64,000 nt of DNA, from positions 54,079,762 to 54,143,761 of the forward strand of contig CP136061.1 of assembly GCA_032622095.1 (NCBI GenBank), in the 5' to 3' direction. Below, one piece after another: positions 34,564 to 47,664 of this stretch; position 1 is the first letter of the stretch, and the number at the start of each line of letters is the position of its first letter. This stretch comes from Siphonodentalium dalli. Its lineage: Eukaryota > Mollusca > Scaphopoda > Gadilida > Siphonodentaliidae. The notes beneath the pieces were generated by a model that was not told the DNA's origin, made no database searches, and saw only the letters and a program-made list of their open reading frames with translations. The position numbers and the translations under genes were made by a program.

Positions 34564-37500
34564 TTTTTTCTGGATGAAAATTTTGCCTACAGCATGTGAG
34601 AAAACCAGTATAATGTATACTTCGATATACCCATCCAGAAAAACGAAGGTTACATTGGTATGTAAAAATGCATATTAAGTAAAGTATTATGCAACGTTGT
34701 ATAGGAAATAAGCAATGTACTGAACAGATATAGAATAAGAGCCTTCGCAGAAGGTATACCGGTATAGTCATAACTAAACCCAATCATGTAAATGCGTCAT
34801 TGCTTGTGTCAAATCCAGATACTCCAGTGGTGAAATATGCTCATAGACACATTTCTGTATTGTGTCAACTTCGCATGACAAGAATCATATTGAAAATAAT
34901 TTGATTCCGACAAATGTTATAACATCTGAAAAACCAGTCAAAACCTCAGATCGGCAGCGATAGTTTACATTTTATGTGGGTACATGTAATGGAAAACATG
35001 AAACTATAGGTAATAGCACATGTACACAAGTCACAAACCCCATGCTAAGCAAATTGTGTGGATTCAATTTGCGAACTGTCTGAAGTTTAAATTAGCGGTG
35101 AAAACCCTAAGCACACATCTCACGATGAACGCAGAATTATCTACGTCAAATGCAACCAAACACCAAACTCATTTACGAGATTTAGTATTGCCGCAGCCAG
35201 AAAGATAATGGGCTGACATTGCCAATGCAAACGTGAGTTTCAACGTCCCAAGTATATATAGACTTAATAAAAGTCCATTATTTAAGCAAGTTCTGTCCCT
35301 GGACGAACCGGGTAGATATAAATCGGCCATAGTCATGTCACGAAATAAATAGACATACTATAAAACTGTTGACATATACATCAAAGTTAATATGGACAGT
35401 GCCAGTCATTGAATGCGGTGCAGAAAGCATGGCATAAGTATATTCATCTGGGCAGGATTCTTAACTGCAGATGAAACAAAAACTGATGCACAGTGTAAAT
35501 ACCGGTACGTAGTGTAGACGGTAGCATGGCCTATGCGATGTCCTATACATGTAATAGAACTTGAAGTCAACTTAGTACAACAAAGATTCATGTTGAAGAC
35601 AAATCAATTGGTATCATTGACTCAGACATATATAATAATCTGATAAGTGACAATAACTAACAACCAAACAAGATTGTAGATTCGCAAGTTGGGTGACTCT
35701 GATAGTAATAGTGGAAACAACTCAAGTTTCTGAAATTTTTGTTTAAACCAAACCCCAATAGCATAAAGCATCAATACCCGATATTACAGGGTACACACCA
35801 ACCCACACATTGTATGTACTCCCTATATATAGATAGTAAAGTTTACATTTATCTTCGGTGGTTTGTAACACATGCAACTTTCATGCACTATTAAGTTAAC
35901 AGGTCGGAAAAAATCGTGCCCATGCATACATGTAAGCTAATAAACACTGTACATGTATACTGATTAATCAGTCAGATACAATTAGGTTTTATCTTTAAGA
36001 TAGGTAAGTGATAACCAGCCATGGATTAAGTTGGTTTGACACTAGTAAGTCATGTGTTCCTACCAACCAATATGGAATATTGAACCATTGAGACCAGATG
36101 TAAATGAAGATACATATATCATACATGCGTCGTTATCGACGGTATAAACTTGTCGCAGACCAAGCAGGTTAAACATGTTATACTGGTCAGTGGTCACAAC
36201 AGACCTGAGTATAGAATGCATATGAAAAATACACTAAATGCAGACTGTTCAAGTATAAGTTGACTCTGTTGAGTTCATTCCAGTAATAGTTGAGAACAGG
36301 ACCTGTTTCAAGTGCAAATTGTCAGGATAAATATGACAGTATATGCTGCATCTAGCAGCATTGTACATAGTGTTTGACGATCATGCCATAAGGCAAATAT
36401 AATTAAACACGCTAAAACCCCCATCAACAAAACTGCTGCAGGTGAAAAAGGTGAGGTCAGTGGTACAGAATGACAGCATGACTGTTGTGCATATGTACAT
36501 GTAGATATGCATGCATATATATTATGCCGATAGTGTCAGATAGTACGAGCATAATGATGTAGATGTCTATATCTACAAAGTCCAGACTTCAAAAGACCTG
36601 AACCTCTCATAAAATGATTTAAAATCATTATGTTATATAAAACATAGAACTTTAATGAATGCTAGAAACGTATTTTGTAATATAGTATAAAAACTAACAT
36701 GTGCATGTGAACAAAATGTGCGACTGTGCACTACACAGCTCCAGTGAGCATACATTTAATTCTTAATAAATTTGTTAAACTGGGATTAACAATAACAGTC
36801 TCACGAGTTGTGGGTAAAACAAAAAAGCCCACATTGACAACTTATGATGAGTAAAACAACATTGGAAAGAAAACCCATCACGGCTAAGTATTGTAATCTA
36901 GTTATCAACAACACGAGCTCGTCATGTTACATAGCTTCGACCTATGACATCCGGGTCTACAGATCTGTACGGAAACTGACGAGGTTTGCCGAATGGCACG
37001 GCCCGGTCACGTGTGGTAAATAACGTTACGAAACATGTGCGTAATTATGATCCATAACGGAAACAGAATGAATATTATATCATTCTCATCGTAGCCAGTA
37101 ACTGTTGTATCAACAGACGAAACGTTGTGTAATATAGGCCACAAAAGCCACGCACATTGATTCGTTCAATGTCTTAACAGATTACACGCTTCGATGCATC
37201 AACGATAGCTCGAGTACCTACATGCACTTTAAGGAAAGGTCACGAACCAAGGTCAACTGCCCGTTCACATCGTTGACACATAGTCAGGCCCGATGAATAA
37301 TCGCAGCAAAGAAGTTATTATGCCAAATTTCCTGGACCCTTTCCGCAAAACTGAGGGCATGGCCCATACAGCCATGTGAAAAGCAGCTGTCAAGAGCCGA
37401 CAACAAGTGACTCGATTATAGTGAGTGCAATTTTTCCCTGTATAAAAATCAGGTCACCAATTGACCTAATTCAGACAATTTTGCAACAGCAATTATGTCG

Positions 37501-37612
37501 TCAGAATTTACCAAGACTTTGTGTCCGCTGACAAAAAAGCCAGTGAAAACTCAGGTAAAAACATTTACACAAAAACAATGGTAGTGAATTTAAAACACTC
37601 CACGTATTCTGA

Positions 37613-38035
37613 ACAAAAGGCATCCGCCAATTTGTTTCGGATAAACGGCAAGTCGAGCAATTATCTTAAACCAGATTGCCGCTATCAAAATAACTAATTT
37701 ACCAAGACGAAGTCTCAAGTAAGTTATTTTTATTATGTACTATTCCGTGGTACTAACGTCACCACAAGAAATTGTGTGTCGACGAGTTATTCACAACTCG
37801 AGACAGTACATTAAGAAAAGCTTCTGAACAAAAGGCATCCGCCATTTTGTTTCAGATAAACGGCAAGTCGCGCAAATCTTAAACCAGATTGCCGCTATCA
37901 AAATAACTAGTTTACCAAGACGTAGTCGCAAGTAAGTTATTTTAATTATGTACTATTCCGTGGTACTAACGTAACCACAAGAAATTGTTTGTCGACGAAT
38001 TATTCACAACTCGAGACAGTACATAAAGAAAAGTG
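37613..38035 (+). repeat. Direct repeat, two units of about 215 bp
   Basis: 'acaaaaggcatccgcca', 'ataaacggcaagtcg', 'ccagattgccgctatcaaaa' and 'gtactattccgtggtactaa' occur in both units about 215 bp apart, with small indels. This is the subterminal region of the nested element. Confidence 0.85.
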
Positions 38036-39230
38036 ATCGGACAAAAAACACGTCCGCACACTAGCTAAAAGCTGGGTGAAAGTGATTGGCGCATGCGTGG
38101 TGACATCTCATTTGATATGACGGAAGTGACGTCATATGTCGTAATAGAATATGGCCTATTGCCTGGGTGCTTGTTAACTCAATAACTGCACTGTCGCTGG
38201 TCATTTGAGACATTGGCTGATGTAATTTTTACGTTAATAAAGTGCATCATAAACCACTGTTAATGACTAATGAGCACAATGTATAGAATACCAGCACAGT
38301 TCTCAGTGATGTTATGGTTATAATATTTGTGAGTTCATTAGAACGAACGTAGCGATTAATTTAAGTTTTAGGAATAGCCAAATACATAAACAAACGATAC
38401 AAAAGTAGGAATGAACAATGGACCGCCGGTTGTTCCTACGGTAAATAAAGGAATCAAATGTTATGGAAACTATAAGTTTCATCAAACTTCCAGAGCGTGG
38501 TTAACAATCACAAACGTGTGCCCCACCTGCAAATTGCATGACTCAGAACAATTTTAAGTATTTGATAACAGTCTGTTTCATTCTGCATTCACCACACGAT
38601 ATGCGATAGCCTTTACTAGTAACTTCTAAGTATACATTTCTACTTATAATATCCAAACAAAGTACACTTGCAATGCAATTGGGGAGAACATCACTGATTA
38701 AAATGCCATTAATACATGTACATGTATATTGTTCCCTGGATTTAGAGAGAATGTCAATCAACTTCCCATTGGTCCAATCAGATTCAAGGGCGAGTGCATT
38801 CAGTTCATTGAACACGGTGACAGTTGGCACATTTCAAAGACATATTGCCACCTTTCAAGTATATTAAAATATACAACGATGTCGCAATGTGTTCAAATCT
38901 GCAGTGCGGCCAATTTGTAGAATATACAACGATCCGACGAGAAACCATGTCGCATCGTCAAATGAACTGCCAACTGTTTGCAACATATATCAGTAGTACT
39001 CATGTTATTGGAATCTCTTTGGTACGCGATCAAAGGATGTTAACACCTCGGTTGTAGATAGAACTGTGTAAAATAAACACGGTATTCAATAATACCCGGC
39101 ATCTTCTGACATCCGATATAAATAACACAGATTAATCGACGATGGAAATGGTAATCGATTATCGGCTTTATCAACGGTTCATCGATTATACGATTAATCG
39201 TGGCACCCCTAATTTACAGCCCTTATTGAG

Positions 39231-39560
39231 AAATTGGACTTAGTGTGAAATGGATTTTGGGGTGACCGCTAGATGGGAACTATAAAACAAATTCAAATTT
39301 CATTAAAAACATGTCTGCCAGTGGCCATCTTCGATTTGACATTTTAATCTATCGGTACACCCTGCAACCCACAATTATCGGAGAAATATTTTTGAAACTT
39401 AATACAGGCATGTTCAGGATCGCCTCTAGATGGGCGCTATTTAATTTGAACGATTTCCGATGAAAAACATGGCCGCTGGCAGCTATCTTGGATTTAGATT
39501 TTTGCATGACTAAATCCATCGGGACCCTCCTTCCGAAGTTATGGTCTTTAGAGTGTAAGA
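39231..39560. mobile_element. Pearl-like core fragment
   Basis: Contains 'catgtctgccagtggccatc' and 'catggccgctggcagctatc' units like 11640-11990. It lies directly outside the hAT right end, so the hAT may have jumped into it; the matching left flank is not obvious. Confidence 0.6.
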
Positions 39561-39767
39561 TGCGCCCATCCCTGAATCTCTGTCATATTAGATGGGATGT
39601 GAATATTCTGAAAAACATAATGGGATACATCCTACTGATTTTGTAAAGTCATCACGGGCCAGATTATGACATCTCTCGAATTAAGCCATAAAATTAATAA
39701 ACCTCGGCGGAAAACCCCCTTTGTGTGGGATTCACTGTTCGGTGCACTTGTTTGGTATAGAGATACT

Positions 39768-40000
39768 CAAGTCTTGCAGAATGAGGTCCCCAGAGGGTGA
39801 ATTTAGTGATGCTACCCCGCATAGCGGGCTAGCATCACCAAATTCACCCTCTGGGGACCTCATTCTGCTTACACCTCAGCAGAATGAGTTTCCCAGAGGG
39901 TGAATTTGGTGATGCTAGCCCGCTATGCGGGGTAGCATCTCTAAATTCACCCTCTGGGAACCTCATTCTGCAAATGACAGGCACACTATTTCAAGGCTTG
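39768..40000. mobile_element. hAT-type MITE family D, double palindrome (8-bp TSD)
   Basis: Flanked by GAGATACT on both sides (39760-39767, 40001-40008). The body is two successive palindromes of the CAGAATGAGGTCCCCAGAGG arm around 'ccgcatagcggg', with the usual ...CAAGGCTTG terminus at the right and a shortened left end. Confidence 0.86.
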
Positions 40001-40008
40001 GAGATACT

Positions 40009-40514
40009 ACTATATAGGTATATGTGATTCTCACTGGCTGTGATAGTGATAAGCATGATCACAGGTATGATCAAATCGCCTTGACTGGATAATCTTTACA
40101 TTTGTTGTAAGGGCAAGCGACGACCACAGATAACCTGGCCAGTGAGTATAAACCACCTTGTTTATTTTACAATCTTAACTGGTGGATATGACTGCTGAAC
40201 AGCTGAAGTTATGAAGAATTTGGAGAGGTGGGGGCTAAGGAGATATGATTCATCTAGTGTTTTCTGTTTCTCCATTTTAAAATTCAACAAATTTGGGGTG
40301 GGGGGTATATGCTGTCAGTATATTTAACTGTTTTGCCTAAAACCTAGTAGTCAGATGCCTGTAATCTGTGTTCTACACATGGTTACATGTGAGAAAAGCA
40401 AAAGTAAAACACCCTCCATATTTTGTATTGACAAGCCATACCTTGGGTATTCTGATGTCGCATTTTTGAATGACTGGTCGTCCATATCCATTCGGCAACA
40501 CAATTACCTACTTA
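40009..40514. other. Short unique stretch
   Basis: No gene or clear repeat. A 62-codon frame at 40355-40543 runs into the pearl-like element and is not supported. Confidence 0.45.
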
Positions 40515-40517
40515 TTA

Positions 40518-42161
40518 GCTCAACTTTACTTTGTAAAGTTTGAGCTATTGCCATGGCTTTGTCGTCCGTCGTCTGTGTGTGCGTAAGGCGTCAACAATAG
40601 AGGCTACAGGTCGTACCTTTGATCGGATCATTATGAAATTTGTCATAGCTGTTGACATCAACATTTGTACCGGAATGATTCATTTTGGGGTCATTCGGAC
40701 AAAAAACATGGCCGCCAGCGGCCATCTTAGATTTCAAAATTAATCCATTAGCACAGGCTACAGGCCGTACTGTTCGTCTGATCATCATGAAATTTGTCAT
40801 GGATGTTAATATTGACATGTAGATGGGAACGAGTAATTTTGGGGTCATTCGGCCAAAAAACATGGCCACCAGCAGCCATCTTCGATTTTACTCTTTGCAT
40901 GACTAAATCCTTTAGCACGGGCTACAGGTCGTACCTTTGGTCAGATCATCATACAATTTGTCATGGATGTTAACAACGACATGTAGATGGGAACGAGTCA
41001 TTTTTGGATCATTCGGGCAAAAAACATGGCCGCCAGCAGCCATCTTGGATTTTACTCTTTGTATGACTAAATCCTTTAGCACGGGCTACAGGTCGTACCT
41101 TTAGTCTGATAATCATGAAATTTGTCATGGATGTTAACAATGACATGTAGATTGGAACGAGTAATTTTGGGGTCATTCGGACAAAAACATGGCCGCAAGT
41201 GGCCATCTTTGTTTTCAAAATTCAATCCATTAGCACGGGCCACAGGTCGCACTGTTCGTCTGATCATCATGAAATTTGTCATGGATGTTAATATTGACAT
41301 GTAGATGGGAACGAGTCATTTTGGGGTCATTCGGCCCAAAAACATGGCCGCCAGCAGCCATCTTGGATTTTACTCTTTGTATTACTAAATCCTTTAGCAC
41401 GGGCTACAGGTCGTACCTTTATCCTGATCATCATAAAATTTGTCATGGATGTTAACAATGACATGTAGATTGGAACGAGTAATTTTGGGGTCATTCGGCC
41501 AAAAAACATGGCCGCCAGCAGCCGTCTTGGATTTTACTCTTTGTATGACTAAATCCTTTAGCACGGGCTACAGGTCGTACCTTTAGTCTGATCATCATGA
41601 AATTTGTCATGGCTGTTGAAATTGGTATGTAGATGGGAACGAGTCATTTTGGGGTCATTCGGACAAAAAACATGGCCGCCAGTGGCCATCTTGGATTTCA
41701 AAATTGAATCCATTAGCACGGGCCACAGGTCGTACTGTTTGTCTGATCATCATGAAATTTGTCATGGATGATAATATTGACATGTTGATGGGAACGAGTA
41801 ATTTTGGGGTCATTCGGCCAAAAAACATGGTCGCCAGCAGCCGTCTTGGATTTTACTCTTTGTATGACTAAATCCTTTAGCACGGGCTACCGGTTTTACC
41901 TTTAGTCTGATCATCATCAAATTTTTCTTGAATGTTAATAATGACATGTAGATGGGAACGAGTCATTTTAGGGACATTCGGCCAAAAAACATGGCCGCCA
42001 GCAGCCATCTTGGATTTTACTCTTCGTATGACTAAATCCTTTAGCACGGGCTACAGGTCGTATTAGACATTCAACTTTCCACATTCCTAATCGCTCCATT
42101 GACTGTAATACATTATATTATTCCCTTTCCAAGTTGAGCTACAGTGTCATTGACACTTTCA
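40518..42161. mobile_element. Pearl/Helentron-like element 1 with about nine 162-bp units
   Basis: The 5' end GCTCAACTTTACTTTGTAAA folds with AAGTTTGAGC. Near the 3' end AAGTTGAGCT is the inverse of the 5' end, followed by an AGTGTCATTGACACT stem-loop and TTTCA. TTA borders both sides. The core is a tandem array of roughly 155-171-bp units, each with 'catggccgccagcagccatc' and 'agcacgggctacaggtcgta'. Subterminal inverted repeats, central satellite and 3' stem-loop are the layout of Helentron-derived elements and of bivalve pearl/CvA elements. No coding capacity. Confidence 0.85.
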
Positions 42162-42335
42162 TTATATAGCGCTGCACTACATTACCGTGTAATCACAAGC
42201 ATTTTCAATCTGGGAACTTTGATGTTCTGACAGGCAAGTTTATAACATTGAAAAAACAGTGCAGCTGATATTTCTTAGTTAATTCTATTTCCTTAATGTA
42301 TTTCACAGTAGGTGAAGTCCGCAGCTAGATATTTA

Positions 42336-45300
42336 GCTCAACTTTACTTTGTAAAGTTTGAGCTATTGCCATGGCTTTGTCGTCCGTCGTCCGTGTGTGC
42401 GTGTGTACGTAACGCGTCAACAATAGAGGCTACAGGTCATACCTTTGATCGGATCATTATGAAATTTGTCATAGCTGTTGACATCAACATTTGTACCGGA
42501 ATGATTCATTTTGGGGTCATACGGAAAAAAAACATGGCCGCCAGCGGCCATCTTAGATTTCAAAGTTCAATCCATTAGCACGGGCTACAGGCCTTACTGT
42601 TCGTCTGATCGTCATGAAATTTGTCATGGATGTTAATATTGACATGTAGATGGGAACGAGTGATTTTGGGGTCATTCGGCCAAAAAACATGGCCGCCAGC
42701 AGCCATCTTCGATTTTACTCTTTGCATGACTAAATCCTTTAGCACGGGCTACAGGTCGTACCTTTAGTCAGATCGTCATAAAATTTGTCATGGATGTTAA
42801 CAATGACATGTAGATGGGAACGAGTCATTTTTGGGTTATTCGGGCAAAAAACATGGCCGCCAGCAGCCATCTTGGATTTTACTCTTTGTATGACTAAATC
42901 CTTTAGCACGGGCTACAGGTCGTACCTTTAGTCTGATAATCATGAAATTTATCATGGCTGTTGAAATTGGAATGTAGATGGGAACGAGTCATTTTGGGGT
43001 CATTCGGACAAAAAACATGGCCGCCAGTGGCCATCTTTGTTTTCAAAATTCAATCCATTAGCACGGGCCACAGGTCGCACTGTTCGTCTGATCGTCATGA
43101 AATTTGTCATGGATGTTAATATTGACATGTAGATGGGAACGAGTAATTTTGGGGTCATTCGGCCCAAAAACATGTCCGCCAGCAGCCATCTTGGATTTTA
43201 CTCTTTGTATGACTAAATTCTTTAGCACGGGCTACAGGTCGTACCTTTAGTCTGATCATCATCAAATTTGTCATGGATGTTAACAATGACATGTAGATTG
43301 GAACGAGTCATTTTGGGGTCAATCGGCCAAAAAACATGGCCGCCAGCAGCCGTCTTGGATTTTACTCTTTGCATGACTAAATCCTTTAGCACGGGCTACA
43401 GGTCCTACTTTTAGTCTGATCATCATAAAATTTGTCAAGAATGTTAATAATGACATGTAGATGGGAACGAGTCATTTTGGGGTCATTCGGCCAAAAAACA
43501 TGGCCGTCAGCAGCCATCTTGGATTTTACTCTTTGTATGACTAAATCCTTTAGCACGGGCTACAGGTCGTACCTTTAGTCTGATCATTATAAAATTTGTC
43601 ATGGCTGTTGATATTGGAATGTAGATGGGAACGAGTCAGTTTGGGGTCATTCGGACAAAAAACATGGCCGCCAGCGGCCATCTTGGATTTCAAAATTTAA
43701 TCCATTAGCACGGGCCACAGGTCGTACTGATTGTCTGATCATCATGAAATTTGTCATGGATGATAATATTTACATGTAGATGGGAACGAGTAATTTTGGG
43801 GTCATTCGGCTAAAAAACATGGCCACCAGCAGCCATCTTAGATTTTACTCTTTGTATGACTAAATTCTTTATCACGGGCTGCAGGTCGTACCTTTAGTCT
43901 GATCATCATAAAATTTGTCATGGATGTTAACAATGACATGTAGATGGGAACGAGTAATTTTGGGGTCAATCGGCCAAAAAACATGGTCGCCAGCAGCCAT
44001 CTTTGATTTTACTCTTTGTATGACTAAATCCTTTAGCACGGGCTACAGGTTGTATCTTTAGTCTGATCATCATAATATTTTTCATAAATGTTAATAATGA
44101 CATGTAGATGGGAACGAGTCATTTTGGGGTCATTCGGCCAAAAAAGATGGCCGCCAGCAGCCATCTTGGATTTTACTCTTTGTATGACTAAATCCTTTAG
44201 CACGGGCTACAGGTCGTACCTTTAGTGAGATCGTCATAAAATTTGTCATGGATGTTAACAATGACATGTAGATGGGAACGAGTCATTTTTGGGTTATTCG
44301 GGCAAAAAACATGGCCGCCAGCAGCCATCTTGGATTTTACTCTTTGTATGACTAAATCCTTTAGCACGGGCTACAGGTCGTACCTTTAGTCTGATAATCA
44401 TGAAATTTATCATGGTTGTTGAAATTGGAATGTAGATGGGAACGAGTCATTTTGGGGTCATTCGGACAAAAAACATGGCCGCCAGTGGCCATCTTTGTTT
44501 TCAAAATTCAATCCATTAGCACGGGCCACAGGTCGCACTGTTCGTCTGATCGTCATGAAATTTGTCATGGATGTTAATATTGACATGTAGATGGGAACGA
44601 GTAATTTTGGGGTCATTCGGCCGAAAAATATGGCCGCCAGCAGCCATCTTGGATTTTACTCTTTGTATGACTACATTCTTTAGCACGGGCTACAGGTGGT
44701 ACCTTTAGTCTGATCATCATCAAATTTGTCATGGATGTTAACAATGACATGTAGATTGGAACGAGTCATTTTGGGGTCAATCGGCCAAAAAACATGGCCG
44801 CCAGCAGCCGTCTTGGATTTTACTCTTTGCATGACTAAATCCTTTAGCACGGGCTACAGGTCCTACTTTTAGTCTGATCATCATAAAATTTGTCAAGAAT
44901 GTTAATAATGACATGTAGATGGGAACGAGTCATTTTGGGGTCATTCGGCCAAAAAACATGGCCGTCAGCAGCCATCTTGGATTTTACTCTTTGTATGACT
45001 AAATCCTTTAGCACGGGCTACAGGTCGTACCTTTAGTCTGATCATTATAAAATTTGTCATGGCTGTTGATATTGGAATGTAGATGGGAACGAGTCATTTT
45101 GGGGTCATTCGGACAAAAAACATGGCCGCCAGCGGCCATCTTGGATTTCAAAATTTAATCCATTAGCACGGGCCACAGGTCGTACTGATTGTCTGATCAT
45201 CATGAAATTTGTCATGGATGATAATATTTACATGTAGATGGGAACGAGTAATTTTGGGGTCATTCGGCCAAAAAACATGGCCACCAGCAGCCATCTTAGA

Positions 45301-46407
45301 TTTTACTCTTTGTATGACTAAATTCTTTATCACGGGCTGCAGGTCGTACCTTTAGTCTGATCATCATAAAATTTGTCATGGATGTTAACAATGACATGTA
45401 GATGGGAACGGGTAATTTTGGGGTCAATCGGCCAAAAAACATGGTCGCCAGCAGCCATCTTGGATTTTACTCTTTGTATGACTAAATCCTTTAGCACGGG
45501 CTACAGGTTGTATCTTTAGTCTGATCAGCATAAAATTTTTCATGAATGTTAATAATGACATGTAGATGGGAACGAGTCATTTTGGGGTCATTCGGCCAAA
45601 AAAGATGGCCGCCAGCAGCCATCTTGGATTTTACTCTTTGTATGACTAAATCCTTTAGCACGGGCTACAGGTCGTACCTTCAGTCTGATCATCATAAATT
45701 TTTCATGGCTGTTGAAATTGGAATGTAAATGGGAACGAGTCATTTTGGGGTCATTCGGACAAAACACATGGCCGCCAGCGGCCATCTTGGATTTCAAAAT
45801 TTAATCCATTAGCACGGGCCACAGGTCGTACTATTCGTCTGATCATCATGAAATTTGTCCTGGATGTTAATGTTGATATGTAGATGGGAACGAGTAATTT
45901 TGGGGTCATTTGGCGGAAAAAACGTGGCCGCCAGCAGCCATCTTGGATTTTACTCTTTGTATGACTAAATTCTTTAGCACGGGCTACAGGTCGTACCTTT
46001 AGTCTGATCATCATCAAATTTGTCATGGATGTTAACAATGACATGTAGATTGGAACAAGTCATTTTGGGGTCAATCGGCCAAAAAACATGGCCGCCAGCA
46101 GCCATCTTGGATTTTACTCTTTGTATGACTAAATTCTATAGCATGGGCTACAGGTCGTACCTTTAGTCTGATCGTCATAAAATTTGTCATTGATGTTAAC
46201 GATGACATGTAGATGGGAACGACTCATTTTGGGGTCATTCGGCCGAAAACATGGCCGCCAGCAGCCATCTTGGATTTTACTTTTCTCTTCATGTCTATAA
46301 ACTAGTATTAGACATTCAACTTTCCACATTCCTAATCGCTCCATTGACTGTAATATATTAAATTATTTCCTTTCCCAAGTTGAGCTACAGTGTCATTGAC
46401 ACTTTCA
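42336..46407. mobile_element. Pearl/Helentron-like element 2 with about 24 units
   Basis: Same 5' end, same 3' end (TCCACATTCCTAATCGCTCC, then the stem-loop and TTTCA) and TTA borders as element 1, from which it is separated by only 174 bp. The core is expanded to about 24 units. Frames such as 45751-46044 on the - strand are repeat translations (KIQDGCWRP) and not genes. Confidence 0.86.
42740..45655. repeat. 1,458-bp higher-order repeat, two copies
   Basis: Variant markers recur exactly 1,458 bp apart: 'gtctgataatcatgaaattt' (42931 and 44389), 'ggtcctacttttagtctgat' (43401 and 44859), 'tgataatatttacatgtag' (43761 and 45219), and 'aaaagatggccgcc' (G at 44146 and 45604). This is nine monomers, doubled as a block. 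Confidence 0.88.
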
Positions 46408-47179
46408 TTAGGTGACTTTGTTGAGCCGATTTTGATTTGCATCGCTTACAATCATGGAATCAATTAGAATTATAATGCGATATCGACTCGCATGAAATCA
46501 TGCAATCTTGAGTTGGGACAACCTCCTTCTGTGGAATGGAATTTTAAGAAGGTGCCCCATTTGTGAATTATCAAAAAAAATCTCAATTTCAAACTAAAAT
46601 TTGAAGGGGAAAATCATTATCCTTTATAACCAATATATGCTATAGTACTATAATAACAACTTTCTTGGAGGTAGGTTTGATGGGGAAATATTTGCCAAAA
46701 AACACACTGCATCCATTATCAAGCTTATGAACCCAAGGCCTCAGTTTATCTGAAATCATTACACTCCGTGAGTAACTAAATGTAAACATTTTTCATTACA
46801 TATTTTAGTTTTTGATAGCCATTTGCAGAACTATTTTTTATCGTTTGATGGACCAAACAACATACAACAACATAAATATTATTCAACCACATTTGCAATA
46901 ATCTGGCAGGCATAAACACTCAATACTGATTCATTTTTTCAGACGTTATTTTGTTTTACGGTGATTTTCCTTCCAAAAAAATAGTTCTGCAAATGGCTCC
47001 CAAAAAACTAAAATATCCAATGAAAAATGTTTGATTTATTTTCTCACGGACAGTTATTATTTCAGATGGTAGACTGAGCGCATAGTCCAGTTGGGTTCAT
47101 AAGCTAGATAGTATGTTTTATGCAAATATTTCCTGTCAAACTCTTATCGATTTACCTCAAAAAGGTTGTTTCTATTTTT

Positions 47180-47664
47180 TTAAAGGTGGATTATCTCTTT
47201 GTAAACATGTATTATATAGTTACTGGGGTATAAAATATTAGATCTGAGTCGAAGACTCCTGTCCGGAAATGCTTCTATCGATTAATATTGATTTGATTTA
47301 GAATATTTTCTGGTCTAAAAAGGTGTGGTTGTTTTGCTAACGAACAATAGTAGTTACTGTTAACAGAGACCAGAAATTTTATTGCGTAATTTTGTCACAA
47401 ATAGACGTTAATTATACCCATTATCGCTTATTGACGTTCGGTACGTAGCCATAGGAACAGCCTAATGCTCTCTATCGCTATATGGTATCACCTGAATGAT
47501 CTGTTCTAAAAATAGACAAATAAACGGGCCCAATAAAATATTCGAAATAAAATCAATATTAATTGATAGAAGCCTTTCGAACAGGGGTCTTCAGTTCATA
47601 TTGATTATTTTATACCCACGCAACTATTTAAAATTTGTTATTTAAAGAGATAATCCATCTTTAA
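47180..47664. mobile_element. TTAA-flanked MITE, family C copy 2
   Basis: Same sequence and orientation as 9421-9949, with a deletion of about 40 bp near 47430. Ends TTAAAGGTGGATTATCTCTT and inverse ...CATCTTTAA. The shared long arms identify it as the same family. Confidence 0.82.

Larger units (their letters stand above)
33632..38150. mobile_element. 4.5 kb inverted-end element nested in the hAT
   Basis: The left ATTCTATTACGACATATGAC and the right inverse ending GTCGTAATAGAAT match for about 45 bp, including TGACGTCACTTCCGTCATAT. A further right-end stretch (gattggcgcatgcgtggtga) matches inverted inside the foldback at 33430-33451, so the left end is rearranged. The interior has only short frames; non-autonomous. 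Target duplication not resolved. Confidence 0.68.
33232..39211. mobile_element. 5.98 kb hAT-type element with 8-bp TSD
   Basis: Ends TAGAGGTGCCACGATTA and the inverse of TAGGGGTGCCACGATTA, flanked by ATTTACAG on both sides (33224-33231, 39212-39219). The inner ends are full of 'aatcgattatcg' words in both orientations. The 8-bp duplication and short ends indicate hAT. About 4.8 kb of the interior is another inverted-repeat element. No transposase was recognised in the remaining 1.2 kb; frames at 38543-39057 are short and overlapping. Confidence 0.85.

Noticed and set aside
38543-39057. hAT transposase remnant
   Set aside because: Frames are under 100 codons, overlap on both strands and contain no recognisable dimerisation or catalytic motif.
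40684-46260. CRISPR-like array
   Set aside because: The repeats are about 162 bp, contiguous and diverged, with no spacers; the genome is eukaryotic.
40591-46344. Many frames with KIQDGCWRP, ANGLNFE or VRPVARA peptides
   Set aside because: All are translations of the 162-bp satellite on the minus strand; none extends beyond about two units.
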